A stretch of DNA of 64,000 bases. Origin: Qipengyuania mesophila. Its GTDB lineage: Bacteria; Pseudomonadota; Alphaproteobacteria; Sphingomonadales; Sphingomonadaceae. A program made the translations under genes and the position numbers. The stretch is from NCBI RefSeq assembly GCF_019711655.1, contig NZ_JAIGNU010000001.1, forward strand, positions 62,001 to 126,000, written 5' to 3'. This document shows positions 47,672 through 57,385 of this stretch, in pieces (the first letter of the stretch is position 1; each line of letters starts with the position of its first letter). The notes below the pieces were generated by a model that saw nothing but the letters and a program-made list of their open reading frames with translations, was not told the DNA's origin and searched no databases.

Positions 47672-49507
47672 TTATTCTTCTCCCATACGAAGTGCGGCTA
47701 TAAACGCTTCCTGCGGGATAGACACATTGCCATACTCCCGCATCCGCGCCTTGCCCTTCTTCTGCTTCTCGAGCAGCTTCTTCTTGCGCGTGATGTCGCC
47801 GCCGTAGCACTTGGCGGTCACGTCCTTGCGCAAGGCGGCGATGGTTTCGCGGGCGATCACCTTGCCGCCGATCGCGGCCTGGATCGGGATCTTGAACAGG
47901 TGCCGCGGGATGAGGTCCTTCAATCGCTCGCACATGCCGCGGCCGCGTTCCTCGGCCACACTGCGGTGAACGATCAGGCTGAGCGCGTCGACCGGCTCCG
48001 CATTGACGAGGATGTTCATCTTGACGAGGTCGCCCTCGCGCAGGCCGATCTGCTCGTAATCGAAGGAGGCGTAGCCTCGCGAGATCGACTTCAGGCGATC
48101 GTAGAAGTCGAACACCACCTCGTTCAGCGGCAGCTCGTAGCTCACCTGCGCGCGGCCGCCGACATAGGTGAGGTTGGTCTGGATGCCGCGGCGGTCCTGG
48201 CACAGTTTCAGGATCGCGCCGAGATATTCGTCGGGCGTGTAGATCACCGCCTTGATCCACGGCTCCTCGATCGTCTCGATGCGGTTGACGTCGGGCCAGT
48301 CGGCGGGGTTGTGGATGTCGATCGTCTTCGCGTCCTCGGTCTTCGAATGGCCGAGGTGGACGCGGTAGACCACGCTGGGGGCGGTGGTGATGAGGTCGAG
48401 ATCGTATTCGCGGCTGAGCCGTTCCTGGATGATTTCCAGGTGCAGCAGGCCGAGGAAGCCGGCGCGGAAGCCGAAGCCCAGCGCGGCGCTGCTCTCCATT
48501 TCGTAGCTGAAGCTGGCATCGTTGAGGCGCAGCTTGCCGATCGACTCGCGCAGCTTTTCGAAATCCGCCGCGTCGACCGGGAACAGGCCGCAGAACACCA
48601 CCGGCTGGACTTCCTTGTAGCCCTTCAGCGGGGTGGGCGCGCCGTTCTTGACCGTGGTGATGGTGTCGCCGACGCGCGCCTGCTCGACTTCCTTGATCTG
48701 CGCGGTGATGAAGCCGATCTCGCCCGGGCCCAGTTCGGGCAGGTCGGTGCGCTTGGGGGTGAAGCAGCCGACGCGGTCGATCAGGTGTTGCGTGCCGCCC
48801 TGCATGAACTTGACCTGGAGGCCCTTCCTGATGACCCCGTCCATCACGCGCACGAGAATGACGACGCCGAGATAGGGGTCGTACCAGGAGTCGACGAGCA
48901 TGGCTTTCAATGGCGCGTCGCGGTCGCCGGTGGGGGCGGGAATGCGCTTGACCAGCGCCTCGAGCGTGTCCTCGATGCCGATGCCGGACTTGGCGGAGGT
49001 GAGCACCGCGCCGCCCTCTTCCCACGGGCCGGTCGCCTCGATCCCGACGATTTCCTCGATTTCCTCGGCGACCCGCTCCGGTTCGGCGGCGGGGAGGTCG
49101 ATCTTGTTGATCACGGGGACGATCTCGTGGTCGTGCTCGATCGACTGGTAGACATTGGCGAGCGTCTGCGCCTCGACCCCCTGTGCGGCGTCGACCACGA
49201 GCAGCGCGCCCTCGCAGGCGGCGAGGGAGCGGGAGACCTCATAGGCGAAGTCGACATGGCCGGGCGTATCCATGAGGTTGAGCTCGTAGGTCGCGCCGTC
49301 GCGCGCGGTGTAGTTCAGGCGCACGGTCTGGGCCTTGATGGTGATCCCGCGCTCCTTCTCGATGTCCATGTTATCAAGCACTTGCTCGGACATCTCGCGC
49401 TCGGTCAGCCCGCCGCAGTGCTGGATCAGCCGGTCGGCGAGGGTCGATTTGCCATGGTCGATATGGGCGATGATCGAAAAATTGCGGATCTTGGAAAGGT
49501 CAGTCAT
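47672..49507 (-). CDS. lepA: Elongation factor 4
   Basis: A 611-residue GTPase that back-translocates ribosomes. The G1 motif AHIDHGKST (residues 14-22), the switch region with [18 protein letters not shown] and NKIDLP are present, followed by the LepA-specific C-terminal domain ending near [17 protein letters not shown]. Complete. Its stop forms the right edge of the accessory island. Confidence 0.97.
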   Translation of the reverse strand: MTDLSKIRNFSIIAHIDHGKSTLADRLIQHCGGLTEREMSEQVLDNMDIEKERGITIKAQTVRLNYTARDGATYELNLMDTPGHVDFAYEVSRSLAACEGALLVVDAAQGVEAQTLANVYQSIEHDHEIVPVINKIDLPAAEPERVAEEIEEIVGIEATGPWEEGGAVLTSAKSGIGIEDTLEALVKRIPAPTGDRDAPLKAMLVDSWYDPYLGVVILVRVMDGVIRKGLQVKFMQGGTQHLIDRVGCFTPKRTDLPELGPGEIGFITAQIKEVEQARVGDTITTVKNGAPTPLKGYKEVQPVVFCGLFPVDAADFEKLRESIGKLRLNDASFSYEMESSAALGFGFRAGFLGLLHLEIIQERLSREYDLDLITTAPSVVYRVHLGHSKTEDAKTIDIHNPADWPDVNRIETIEEPWIKAVIYTPDEYLGAILKLCQDRRGIQTNLTYVGGRAQVSYELPLNEVVFDFYDRLKSISRGYASFDYEQIGLREGDLVKMNILVNAEPVDALSLIVHRSVAEERGRGMCERLKDLIPRHLFKIPIQAAIGGKVIARETIAALRKDVTAKCYGGDITRKKKLLEKQKKGKARMREYGNVSIPQEAFIAALRMGEE

Positions 49508-49562
49508 TGCGCCGCCCCATTAGCCGCGCCGCATCCCGCTGTCAGCAGGCAAAGCGCAAGCG

Positions 49563-51782
49563 TCAGGCGGCGTCTTTCCCGCCCGTCTGGCGGGGCGCGT
49601 TGGCCGACAGCGCGAACTGGGCGAAACTGCTGCCCGCGGCATTGTCGGGCGCCATCGCGTATTTGCCCGGGGGCAAGGCGGTGAGCGGCGCTCCGGCGGC
49701 GGCGAGTTCGTAGGGGCTGACGCGGTGCCGCGTGCAGAGCCCCCCCGCCCCGTCGTCGACCAGCTCCTGTTCGAATTCGAGCCCCTGCGTATCGCCCATC
49801 GTGCGCTTGACCGAACAGACGGCGAGCTGGCCCTGGCCGAAATCGAGCACGAAGAGGGTACCCACCGGCACGCCCTCGAGCCCCTGGATCATCGCCCCCG
49901 AACGCGAGAGGTTGCGCAGGGTCACGTCGTAATAGTGATCCTCGTGGATCAGCCCGATCTTGCGCAGGACGGTACGGCGCGAGGCACGCTGCGTCCCGTT
50001 GTCGGTCGGCGCGAGGGTCCATTCGCCCTTGGCGATCTCCTCGCCGACCTGCTCGGCGGTCAGCGCTTCGGAATAGACGAAGCCGCTGACCCGGTCGATG
50101 CCGAGCCGCTTGAGTTCGTGCATCAGCTCGAGCGCGTGCACGCCCGAGGCGACGGTCTCCATGCCCATGGCACCGCCAAGCGCGACGACCGCGCGGACCA
50201 GTTCCATGTCCCCGAGGTCGTTGCCCATGACCGGCTCGAAGAATTCGCCGCCGATGCGAAGCGCGCCGAGCGGTGCGCGGCGGAGGTAGGAGAGCGAGGA
50301 GAGCCCCGAGCCGAACTGGTCGAGCACCAGCCGGGCACCGAGCTTGAACAGCGTGGCGAGCGCCTGGTCGACCTTGGCGGGCTCGCCGAGCAAGACGCTT
50401 TCGGGCAGGCGCAATTCGAGCCGCGCCGGATCGAAGCCGGTTTCCTCGAGGACCTTCTCGATCCCCGCGACGAAGCCGGTCGCTTCGAACTGGACCCGGC
50501 TGACGGGAAAGGAGATGGACAGGCTCTCGGGCCAGCCGAGTGCATCCTCGCAGGCCCGGCGGATCGCCCATTCGCCTATCGGTACGATCAGGCGACTGCC
50601 TTCGGCCACCGGCAGGAAGGTCTCGGGCGCAACGCGGCCGCGTTCCTCGTCGACCCAACAGTATTGGGCTTCGAGCGCGACGACACGGTCGTCCGCCGGC
50701 GTAACGACGGGCTGGTATTCGAGCGCGAAATGGCCTGCCTCGATCGCTTCGGCGAGGTCCTCTTCCATGCGCCTGCGCAGATTGGCCTCGTGTTCGAGGT
50801 CTGCGGCATAGAAGCGGAACTGGCCGCGACCGCCGTTCTTGGAGGCGTAGAGCGCCAGGTCGGCCGCGCGAGTCAGTTCGTCGCGTCCCAAGCCGTCGTA
50901 AGGCGCAATGGCGATGCCGACCGAACAGCCGATGATCGCGCGACCTTCCTCGACGGGATAGGGCTGCGAAAGGATCTGGATGATCTTCTTGGCGATCGCG
51001 CCCAGTTCGCCGCGATCGTCCATGTCGGGGACGAGGATCTGGAATTCGTCGCCGCCTAGACGCCCGATCTCGCCGCGCCCGCCAATCACGCCGCGCAGCC
51101 GCTCGGCGACCTGCTGCAGCAACTGGTCGCCCGCCGGATGGCCCAGCGTGTCGTTGACCTGCTTGAACTTGTCGAGGTCGAGCATCATCAAGGCGGCGCT
51201 GCGCTTGGCGGCCTTGAAGGCGTGCAGAGTCGAATCGATCCGCTGCTCCATCCGGTGCCGATTGGCGAGACCGGTCAGCGAATCGAACTTGGCCAGACGA
51301 TTGGCCTCTTCCTCGCTGCGGAATTCCTCGGTGATATCGAGCGCGCTCCCGCGAAAGCCGAGGAATTCGCCGGCGTCGTCGCGCAGCGGATGGCCCGAGA
51401 GCTTCAACACGACATCGTGCTGTTCGTCCGCCGCGCGAACCGTGAGGTTGGTGAACCTTTTGCGGGTATTGAGCTTGAGGCCGAGAGAGCGCCCTTCTCC
51501 ATCCCCTTCGACCGGTACCAGAAGGCGCTGGAGTCTCTCACCTACGAGGTTTTTGGACGTCGCGCCCAACCGTTCGCAGATCGAGGGGCTCAGGTAGACC
51601 GCACGGCCGTCGGCATCGGTCGCCCAGAAGGCCAGCGCTCCGCTGCGCTCGATCTCGTCGATCACCGCCAGCTTGCCCGCTGGTTCGAGAGGATCGACAG
51701 GCTGTGACGGAGGGCCTTCGACCGGAGTTTCTACTTCGCTCCTGCCTTTTCTGAAATATTCGGTGAAGGGCAAAGCCCCCAT
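49563..51782 (-). CDS. PAS-GGDEF-EAL-PilZ protein with intact GGDEF and degenerate EAL
   Basis: A 739-residue cyclic-di-GMP protein. A PAS sensor (about 40-155) precedes a GGDEF domain (165-330) with RLGGDEF intact (243-247), so a diguanylate cyclase is likely. The EAL domain (345-590) has lost key residues: EAQ instead of EAL (371-373), no Asn in the NVS position, LPES for TES, DQFGSG for DDFGTG and no KID Lys. It is therefore probably not a phosphodiesterase. A PilZ-type domain (about 615-715) follows. The ATG at 51782 has AGGA upstream. Paralogue of the next gene. Confidence 0.88.
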   Translation of the reverse strand: MGALPFTEYFRKGRSEVETPVEGPPSQPVDPLEPAGKLAVIDEIERSGALAFWATDADGRAVYLSPSICERLGATSKNLVGERLQRLLVPVEGDGEGRSLGLKLNTRKRFTNLTVRAADEQHDVVLKLSGHPLRDDAGEFLGFRGSALDITEEFRSEEEANRLAKFDSLTGLANRHRMEQRIDSTLHAFKAAKRSAALMMLDLDKFKQVNDTLGHPAGDQLLQQVAERLRGVIGGRGEIGRLGGDEFQILVPDMDDRGELGAIAKKIIQILSQPYPVEEGRAIIGCSVGIAIAPYDGLGRDELTRAADLALYASKNGGRGQFRFYAADLEHEANLRRRMEEDLAEAIEAGHFALEYQPVVTPADDRVVALEAQYCWVDEERGRVAPETFLPVAEGSRLIVPIGEWAIRRACEDALGWPESLSISFPVSRVQFEATGFVAGIEKVLEETGFDPARLELRLPESVLLGEPAKVDQALATLFKLGARLVLDQFGSGLSSLSYLRRAPLGALRIGGEFFEPVMGNDLGDMELVRAVVALGGAMGMETVASGVHALELMHELKRLGIDRVSGFVYSEALTAEQVGEEIAKGEWTLAPTDNGTQRASRRTVLRKIGLIHEDHYYDVTLRNLSRSGAMIQGLEGVPVGTLFVLDFGQGQLAVCSVKRTMGDTQGLEFEQELVDDGAGGLCTRHRVSPYELAAAGAPLTALPPGKYAMAPDNAAGSSFAQFALSANAPRQTGGKDAA

Positions 51783-51839
51783 CGTTTTCCTGCCTTGCAA
51801 GAGGGTTGAAACCTGTCCCTGTCGACTAGGCCACAATGG

Positions 51840-51854
51840 TTAGTTTTGCCCTAA
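51840..51854. promoter_or_regulatory. Weak CtrA-like dyad between the cyclic-di-GMP genes
   Basis: TTAG-N7-CTAA, a symmetric site with one substitution per half from TTAA-N7-TTAA, 58 bp upstream of the 49563-51782 gene. A further CTAAC lies at about 51864. Suggestive only. Confidence 0.25.
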
Positions 51855-51870
51855 CGGGCAGGGCTAACGA

Positions 51871-54090
51871 TCAGTAACCGGAGCCGGTCTTGGGGCCCCC
51901 CACCTCGACTTCGACGAATTTCTTTCGCGAGTTCGCCCCAATCTGCTCGGCCATGATCAGCGAGTAAGGGTCCTGCGGCAAAGCCGCGAGCGGCCGGCCT
52001 GCAGCTTCGATCTGATAGGGCGAGACGCGGTGGCGCGTGCAGAGCCCGTCCGCGCCGTCGCTAATCAACGGCGTTTCGAATTCGACGCCCTGCATCGGCC
52101 CCTTGGAGCGGCGCACGGTCGCCACCGCGAGCTGTCCCCCGCCGAGATCGAGGACAATCTGGGTGCCAAGCGGCACATCGAGCAAGCCCTCGATCATCGC
52201 GCCGGTCTTCGACAGGTTGCGCATCACGACCTTGTAGCGGCTGTCTTCGTGGATCAGGCCGATCCGCCGGAACACGGTCTTGCGCGCCGCGCGATATTTG
52301 TCCGGTCCGAGTGGTTCGTATTTGAGCTTCCCTTCCTTGAGGCGCTCGAGGAAGTCCTCGCTTGGAATGGCACGCGAGAAGATATGCCCCTGAATCAGCG
52401 TGGCGCCACGCTGGGTGACGAGGTCGAGTTCGTCCTTGGCCTCGACTCCCTCCGCAACGGTCTCCATTTCCAGAGCGTTCGCCAGGCTCACGATGGCGCT
52501 TAGGATCGCTGCGTTGTTGCTGCCCTCCTCGGTCGCGCCGCGAACGAAGCTCTGATCGATCTTGATCTTGTCGAAGGGTGCATTGCGGAGATAGCTCAGC
52601 GAACTGTACCCGGTCCCGAAATCGTCCAATGCGAGCCTGACACCGATCGCCTTCAGTTCGCCGAACATGCGCTGGGTTCGGCCGGTATCGCCGAGAAAGA
52701 CGCTTTCGGTGATTTCCAGTTCGAGCCGGTGGGGCGCGAGCCCGCTTTCGGCCAGCGCGCTCTTGACGACGCTTGGAAAGTCGTCCTGGCTGAACTGCAT
52801 GGCGGAGACATTGACCGCAACGCGCAGTTCGACCGGCCAGCTCATCGCCTGGCGGCAGACTTCGTTGAGGGCCCATTCGCCCATCTGTCGGATGATGCCG
52901 ATTTCCTCGGCCACCGGAATGAAATCGGCAGGAGAGATCTCGCCACGCTCGGGGTGCGTCCAGCGCATCAGCGCCTCGCAACCCTTGACCATATGGGTCT
53001 TGGAGCACACCAGCGGCTGGTAGTGCATCGCGAGTTGATGATTGTCGATCGCGTCGCGCAGGTCTTCCTCGATCTGGTGACGATTCTTCGCCCCATCCTT
53101 GAGGTCGCTCGAATAGAAGCGGTACTGTCCCCGCCCGCCGGCCTTCGCCGCCTGAAGCGCGAGATCTGCCGCGGCAGTCAATTCCTCCGTATCGAGACCG
53201 TCATAGGGGGCGATCGCCACGCCGCTCGATGCTCCGATGATCGCTCGTGCACCACTGACGATGTAGGGCTGTGAGACCATCTGGATGAGCCGTTGACCCA
53301 GGTCGCCGAGCGCACCGCGATCGTCGATGTCGGGAAGGACGATCTGGAACGCGTCACCGCTCATGCGACCGATTTCGCCCTTGTTGCCGAGGATCCGCCC
53401 AATCCGCGTCGCGACCTGCTTGAGGAGTTCGTCGCCCGCTGCACGGCCAAGCGTGTCATTGACATGCTGGAAGCGCTCTAGATCGAGGATCATGAGCGCA
53501 CACGACCGCTTGGAATTGCGATAGGCCTTGAGCATTTCGGTCAGCCGCTGCGCCATGCGCTGCTGGTTTGCGAGCCCGGTTACGGGATCGTACTCGGCCA
53601 TGCGCTGGGCAGCGCGATCCTTCTCGCGGGTCGCGGTGATGTCCTTGGCACTGCCGCGATAGCCCGTGAAACGATCCTGCTCGTCGAATTGAGGCTTGCC
53701 GGCGATCTCCCACCAGACCTCTTTGGCCTCGATGGCCAATCGTACGTTGAGCTGGCTGATCGAATTACGAGCCCTCAACAGGAATGCGAGGGGTCGCTGC
53801 GGCTTGTCGGGATCGTCCACCTTCTCGGGAATGAAAAGCTCAGACAGCGACTTGCCGATCGCTTCGTCATCGCTCCAGCCGAGATTCCGGGAAGCCCCAT
53901 GGGACAGGTAAATAATGCGCCCTTGGGCATCGGTCGCCCAGAACCAACCAAGACCCGCTGCCTCGAAACTGTCGAGCATTTCCACGCGCCGCGCCGCGTC
54001 GGTGGCTTCGATGGGCCGGAGCGGAGCGGATTCGAGCGCAGTATCGTCCTCAGCCGTGGCCCGCGCCGAACGCGAGAAAAACCCTGCCAT
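51871..54090 (-). CDS. PAS-GGDEF-EAL-PilZ protein with degenerate GGDEF and intact EAL
   Basis: A 739-residue paralogue of the downstream gene, same domain order. Here the cyclase motif is SGDAF (244-248) in place of GGDEF, so synthesis is unlikely. The EAL domain keeps CEALMRW (372-374), VNVSAMQF, EITES, LDDFGTGYSSLSYL and KIDQSF, hence probably a cyclic-di-GMP phosphodiesterase. A PilZ-type C-terminal domain (about 615-715) could bind cyclic-di-GMP. It is upstream of the paralogue with about 90 bp between. Confidence 0.88.
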   Translation of the reverse strand: MAGFFSRSARATAEDDTALESAPLRPIEATDAARRVEMLDSFEAAGLGWFWATDAQGRIIYLSHGASRNLGWSDDEAIGKSLSELFIPEKVDDPDKPQRPLAFLLRARNSISQLNVRLAIEAKEVWWEIAGKPQFDEQDRFTGYRGSAKDITATREKDRAAQRMAEYDPVTGLANQQRMAQRLTEMLKAYRNSKRSCALMILDLERFQHVNDTLGRAAGDELLKQVATRIGRILGNKGEIGRMSGDAFQIVLPDIDDRGALGDLGQRLIQMVSQPYIVSGARAIIGASSGVAIAPYDGLDTEELTAAADLALQAAKAGGRGQYRFYSSDLKDGAKNRHQIEEDLRDAIDNHQLAMHYQPLVCSKTHMVKGCEALMRWTHPERGEISPADFIPVAEEIGIIRQMGEWALNEVCRQAMSWPVELRVAVNVSAMQFSQDDFPSVVKSALAESGLAPHRLELEITESVFLGDTGRTQRMFGELKAIGVRLALDDFGTGYSSLSYLRNAPFDKIKIDQSFVRGATEEGSNNAAILSAIVSLANALEMETVAEGVEAKDELDLVTQRGATLIQGHIFSRAIPSEDFLERLKEGKLKYEPLGPDKYRAARKTVFRRIGLIHEDSRYKVVMRNLSKTGAMIEGLLDVPLGTQIVLDLGGGQLAVATVRRSKGPMQGVEFETPLISDGADGLCTRHRVSPYQIEAAGRPLAALPQDPYSLIMAEQIGANSRKKFVEVEVGGPKTGSGY

Positions 54091-54273
54091 GTTCGCCTTC
54101 GCTCCCGAATGTTGCCCAGCTGGTGATAGCTCGATGCCACGCGGCAGTCTCGGTCATAGGGAAAATTCCTTTCCAAACGCATAACCATGTTCGCAACTGT
54201 CGGCGCCCTTCTCGCCCAGCTTGCCAGCCGTTCGGCGTGCGTGCATGAGCTGACTGTCTTGTGGGAGAGGGAC

Positions 54274-55584
54274 ATGCGGCATATCGCAATCGTCGGCTCG
54301 GGTCCGGCCGGCTACTACACCGCAGAGGCAGCGGTGAAGAAGTGGGGCGAGGAAGCCAGGATCGATGTGATCGACCGTCTCCCGGTTCCCTACGGCTTGA
54401 TCCGCACCGGCGTCGCCCCCGATCACCAGTCGATCAAGGCGGTTTCGCGGCGCTATGAAAAGACTGCCATCGGCGAAACCGTCCGCTTCGTCGGCAATGT
54501 CGACATCGGCACCGATATTTCCATCGCGGAACTCGGGTCGCTCTACGACGCGGTCATACTTGCGACGGGCGCACCCAAGGACCGCACGCTCGCCATCGAG
54601 GGCGCAGACACGGCGAATGTCTTCGGCAGCGCGGCCTTCGTCGGCTGGTACAACGGCCATCCCGATTTTGCCGCGCTCGCCCCCGATTTGTCGGGCAGCC
54701 ATGCAGTGGTGATCGGCATGGGCAATGTTGCGCTCGATGTCGCCCGCATCCTTGCCAAGACCGAAGAGGAGTTTGCCGGCTCCGACATCGTCGCGCACGC
54801 GCTCGATGCCTTGCGGGACAGCCGGATCGAGCACATTACAATCCTCGGGCGTCGCGGGCCGCACCAGATCATGATGACGCCCAAGGAGCTGGGCGAACTG
54901 CTGCATCTCGAGCGTGCCGCCCCCGAAGTCGATGCCGCCGATTTACCACCCGAGGGCGATGACGCGATCCTTGAGCCGGGTCTGCGCAAGTCGGTCACCC
55001 TGGTGCGCGAATTCGCCGCACTTCCCGAGACAGCCCGCAGCGAGAAACCCATCACGATTACCTTCGATTTCTTTGCCAGCCCGCGCGCGATCGTGAGCGA
55101 CGATGGGAGGATTTCGGCCATCGAGGTCGAACGTACCAAGGTCGAGCTCGGCCGCGCGGTCGGCACGGGCGAGACCTACCGCCTGCCCGCCGACTTGCTC
55201 GTCAGCTGCATCGGCTACCAGACCTCGGCGATCGAGGGGGTCCCCTTCGACCAGCGCGCGGGCCGCTTTGCCAATGACGGCGGGCGCATCCTGCCGGGGC
55301 TCTATTGCGTCGGCTGGGCGAAGCGCGGCCCCAGCGGCACGATCGGCACCAACCGCCCCGACGGTTATGCCGTGATCGACCTCGTCGATGAGGATATCGG
55401 CCCGGGCGCGCGCAAGCGCGGACGCGAGGGGTTCGACGAACTCATCGCCGAGCGCGGGCTCGATGTAGTCACTTTCCGCGACTGGCAGAAAATCGAGGAA
55501 GCGGAGATCGCGGCGGCGCGCGAAGGCGCCCCACGCGAGAAATTCGTCGACATCGAAAGCATGATCGCCGCGCGTGGCGCCTAG
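54274..55584 (+). CDS. Ferredoxin-NADP+ reductase, adrenodoxin-reductase type
   Basis: A 436-residue flavoprotein. FAD-binding IVGSGPAGYYTAEA (residues 5-18), PYGLIRTGVAPDHQ (the family's signature), the NADP site VVIGMGNVALDVARIL and LGRRGPHQ, and a late CVGWAKRGPSGTIGTNR are in order. It passes electrons between NADPH and ferredoxin, for example to P450s or Fe-S assembly. GGGAGAGG precedes the chosen ATG. Confidence 0.92.
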   Translation: MRHIAIVGSGPAGYYTAEAAVKKWGEEARIDVIDRLPVPYGLIRTGVAPDHQSIKAVSRRYEKTAIGETVRFVGNVDIGTDISIAELGSLYDAVILATGAPKDRTLAIEGADTANVFGSAAFVGWYNGHPDFAALAPDLSGSHAVVIGMGNVALDVARILAKTEEEFAGSDIVAHALDALRDSRIEHITILGRRGPHQIMMTPKELGELLHLERAAPEVDAADLPPEGDDAILEPGLRKSVTLVREFAALPETARSEKPITITFDFFASPRAIVSDDGRISAIEVERTKVELGRAVGTGETYRLPADLLVSCIGYQTSAIEGVPFDQRAGRFANDGGRILPGLYCVGWAKRGPSGTIGTNRPDGYAVIDLVDEDIGPGARKRGREGFDELIAERGLDVVTFRDWQKIEEAEIAAAREGAPREKFVDIESMIAARGA

Positions 55585-55673
55585 GGCGCGCTTGCAATCG
55601 CCCCACGAGCAAAGCATGACCATGCAACCGGCCCCGCGAGAAGGGCCCGACCAGACCGGAGACAGCGACGAAT

Positions 55674-57362
55674 ATGAGCCAGCTCGAAGATGAAGCAGCC
55701 CAGCATACCAGCGCGCTAGGTCCGCTTGTCGGGCTGACACGCGAGGACATCTTCGGGGCGGTGGCCGTTCTGCTGCGCGAAACCGCATCAGACCCGCAAC
55801 GACTGATCAAGCATAGCCAGTCGATGGGCGAGGACATGATCAAGATCATGACCGGCAAGAGCGAGCTCGCCCCCCACCCCAAGGACAAGCGCTTCCAGGA
55901 CCCGGCGTGGCAGTACAATCCCTTCATGCGCGCCGGAATGCAGTACTACCTCGCCGTCCAGAAGGGCGCAGCGCATTGGCTCGAGGACCTCGAACTCGAC
56001 GATCTGGAGAAGGATCGCGCGCGCTTCATCTCGACCATCATCATCGACTCGCTCGCGCCGACCAACACGCTGGCGGGCAATCCCAGCGCGCAGAAGATGG
56101 CGATCACCAGTGGCGGCCTGAGCCTGATCAAGGGGCTCAAGAACGCCTATGACGACATGGTCCACAACAAGGGCATGGTCAGCCAGGTCGACAAGAAGCC
56201 GTTCAAGCTGGGCGAGAATGTCGCGACCTCGAAAGGTTCGGTAGTGCTGCGCACCGAGATGATGGAGCTGGTTCACTACGCCCCGACGACCGACGAGGTC
56301 TACGCGATCCCGCAGCTGACGATCCCGCCGCAGATCAACAAGATGTACATCAACGACCTGTCACCGGAAAAATCGGTGGTGAAATACCAGGTCGACAACG
56401 GCATCCAGACCTTCGTCATCAGCTGGAAAAACCCGTCGAAGGACCAGGGCCACTGGGACATGGCCGATTACGTCAACTCCTGCCGCGAGGCGATGGAGGC
56501 GGTGTCGAAGATCACCGGCAGCAAGAAGGTCAATGTCTCGGCCGGCTGCTCCGGCGGCCAGACCGCGGCGATGCTGGCGAGCAAGCTCGCCGCCGACGGC
56601 GACGACCTGCTCGGGGCCCTGACGCTGATGGTCTGCGTCCTCCACCCCAAGCAGAACGATATCGAGGCAGGGTCGCTGGTCAGCAAGAACGGCCTCGAGC
56701 TCGCCCGGCAGCGCGCCTCCAAGAAGGGCGTCATCAAGGGCGACGACCTGGCGCGCGGCTTCGCCTGGCTGCGCCCCAACGACCTGATCTGGAACTACGT
56801 CATCAACAACTACCTGCTCGGACAGGACCCGCCCGCCTTCGACGTGCTGTTCTGGAATGCCGACGCGACCAATCTCTCGGCCAGCCTGATGGGCGATTTC
56901 CTGACCATCTTCGAAACGCTGGCCTTCACCAAGAAGGGCGAGGTCGAGATGGTCGACCACAGGATCGACCTGTCCAAGGTGACCGGCGATCTGTTCATCC
57001 TCGGCGGGGTGACCGATCACATCACCCCGTGGAAGGCGACCTATCGCTCGACGCAGCTGTTCGGCTCGAAGGACGTGACCTACGTGCTCAGCCAGTCGGG
57101 CCATATGCAGGCGATCCTCAACCCGCCGGGCAATCCCAAGGCCAAGTACTACGTCCAGAAGGACGCGACCAAGCCGCTGCCCGAAACCGCCGACGAATGG
57201 CTCAAGGGCACCGAGGAAGTCGCCGGCAGCTGGTGGCCCTTCTGGCTGGAATGGCTGCAGAAGCGCAGCGGTGACAAGAGCAAGGCACCGGCCAAACTCG
57301 GCAATGCCGCATACAAGCCGCTGGACCCCGCGCCGGGGCTCTACGTTATGGAACCCTGCTGA
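55674..57362 (+). CDS. phaC: PHA synthase, class I/II-like
   Basis: A 562-residue polyhydroxyalkanoate synthase. The N-terminal PhaC domain (about 50-220) is followed by the alpha/beta hydrolase core. The catalytic Cys is in SAGCSGGQ, resembling the ACSGG box of mcl (class II) enzymes rather than GYCxGG. The Asp is in GGVTDHITPW and the His in SQSGHMQAILNPPGNPKA, all conserved. It polymerises hydroxyacyl-CoA. It is followed by a depolymerase gene 23 bp away. Confidence 0.9.
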   Translation: MSQLEDEAAQHTSALGPLVGLTREDIFGAVAVLLRETASDPQRLIKHSQSMGEDMIKIMTGKSELAPHPKDKRFQDPAWQYNPFMRAGMQYYLAVQKGAAHWLEDLELDDLEKDRARFISTIIIDSLAPTNTLAGNPSAQKMAITSGGLSLIKGLKNAYDDMVHNKGMVSQVDKKPFKLGENVATSKGSVVLRTEMMELVHYAPTTDEVYAIPQLTIPPQINKMYINDLSPEKSVVKYQVDNGIQTFVISWKNPSKDQGHWDMADYVNSCREAMEAVSKITGSKKVNVSAGCSGGQTAAMLASKLAADGDDLLGALTLMVCVLHPKQNDIEAGSLVSKNGLELARQRASKKGVIKGDDLARGFAWLRPNDLIWNYVINNYLLGQDPPAFDVLFWNADATNLSASLMGDFLTIFETLAFTKKGEVEMVDHRIDLSKVTGDLFILGGVTDHITPWKATYRSTQLFGSKDVTYVLSQSGHMQAILNPPGNPKAKYYVQKDATKPLPETADEWLKGTEEVAGSWWPFWLEWLQKRSGDKSKAPAKLGNAAYKPLDPAPGLYVMEPC

Positions 57363-57385
57363 ACAGCAGTGCAAAGGACCCCAGC

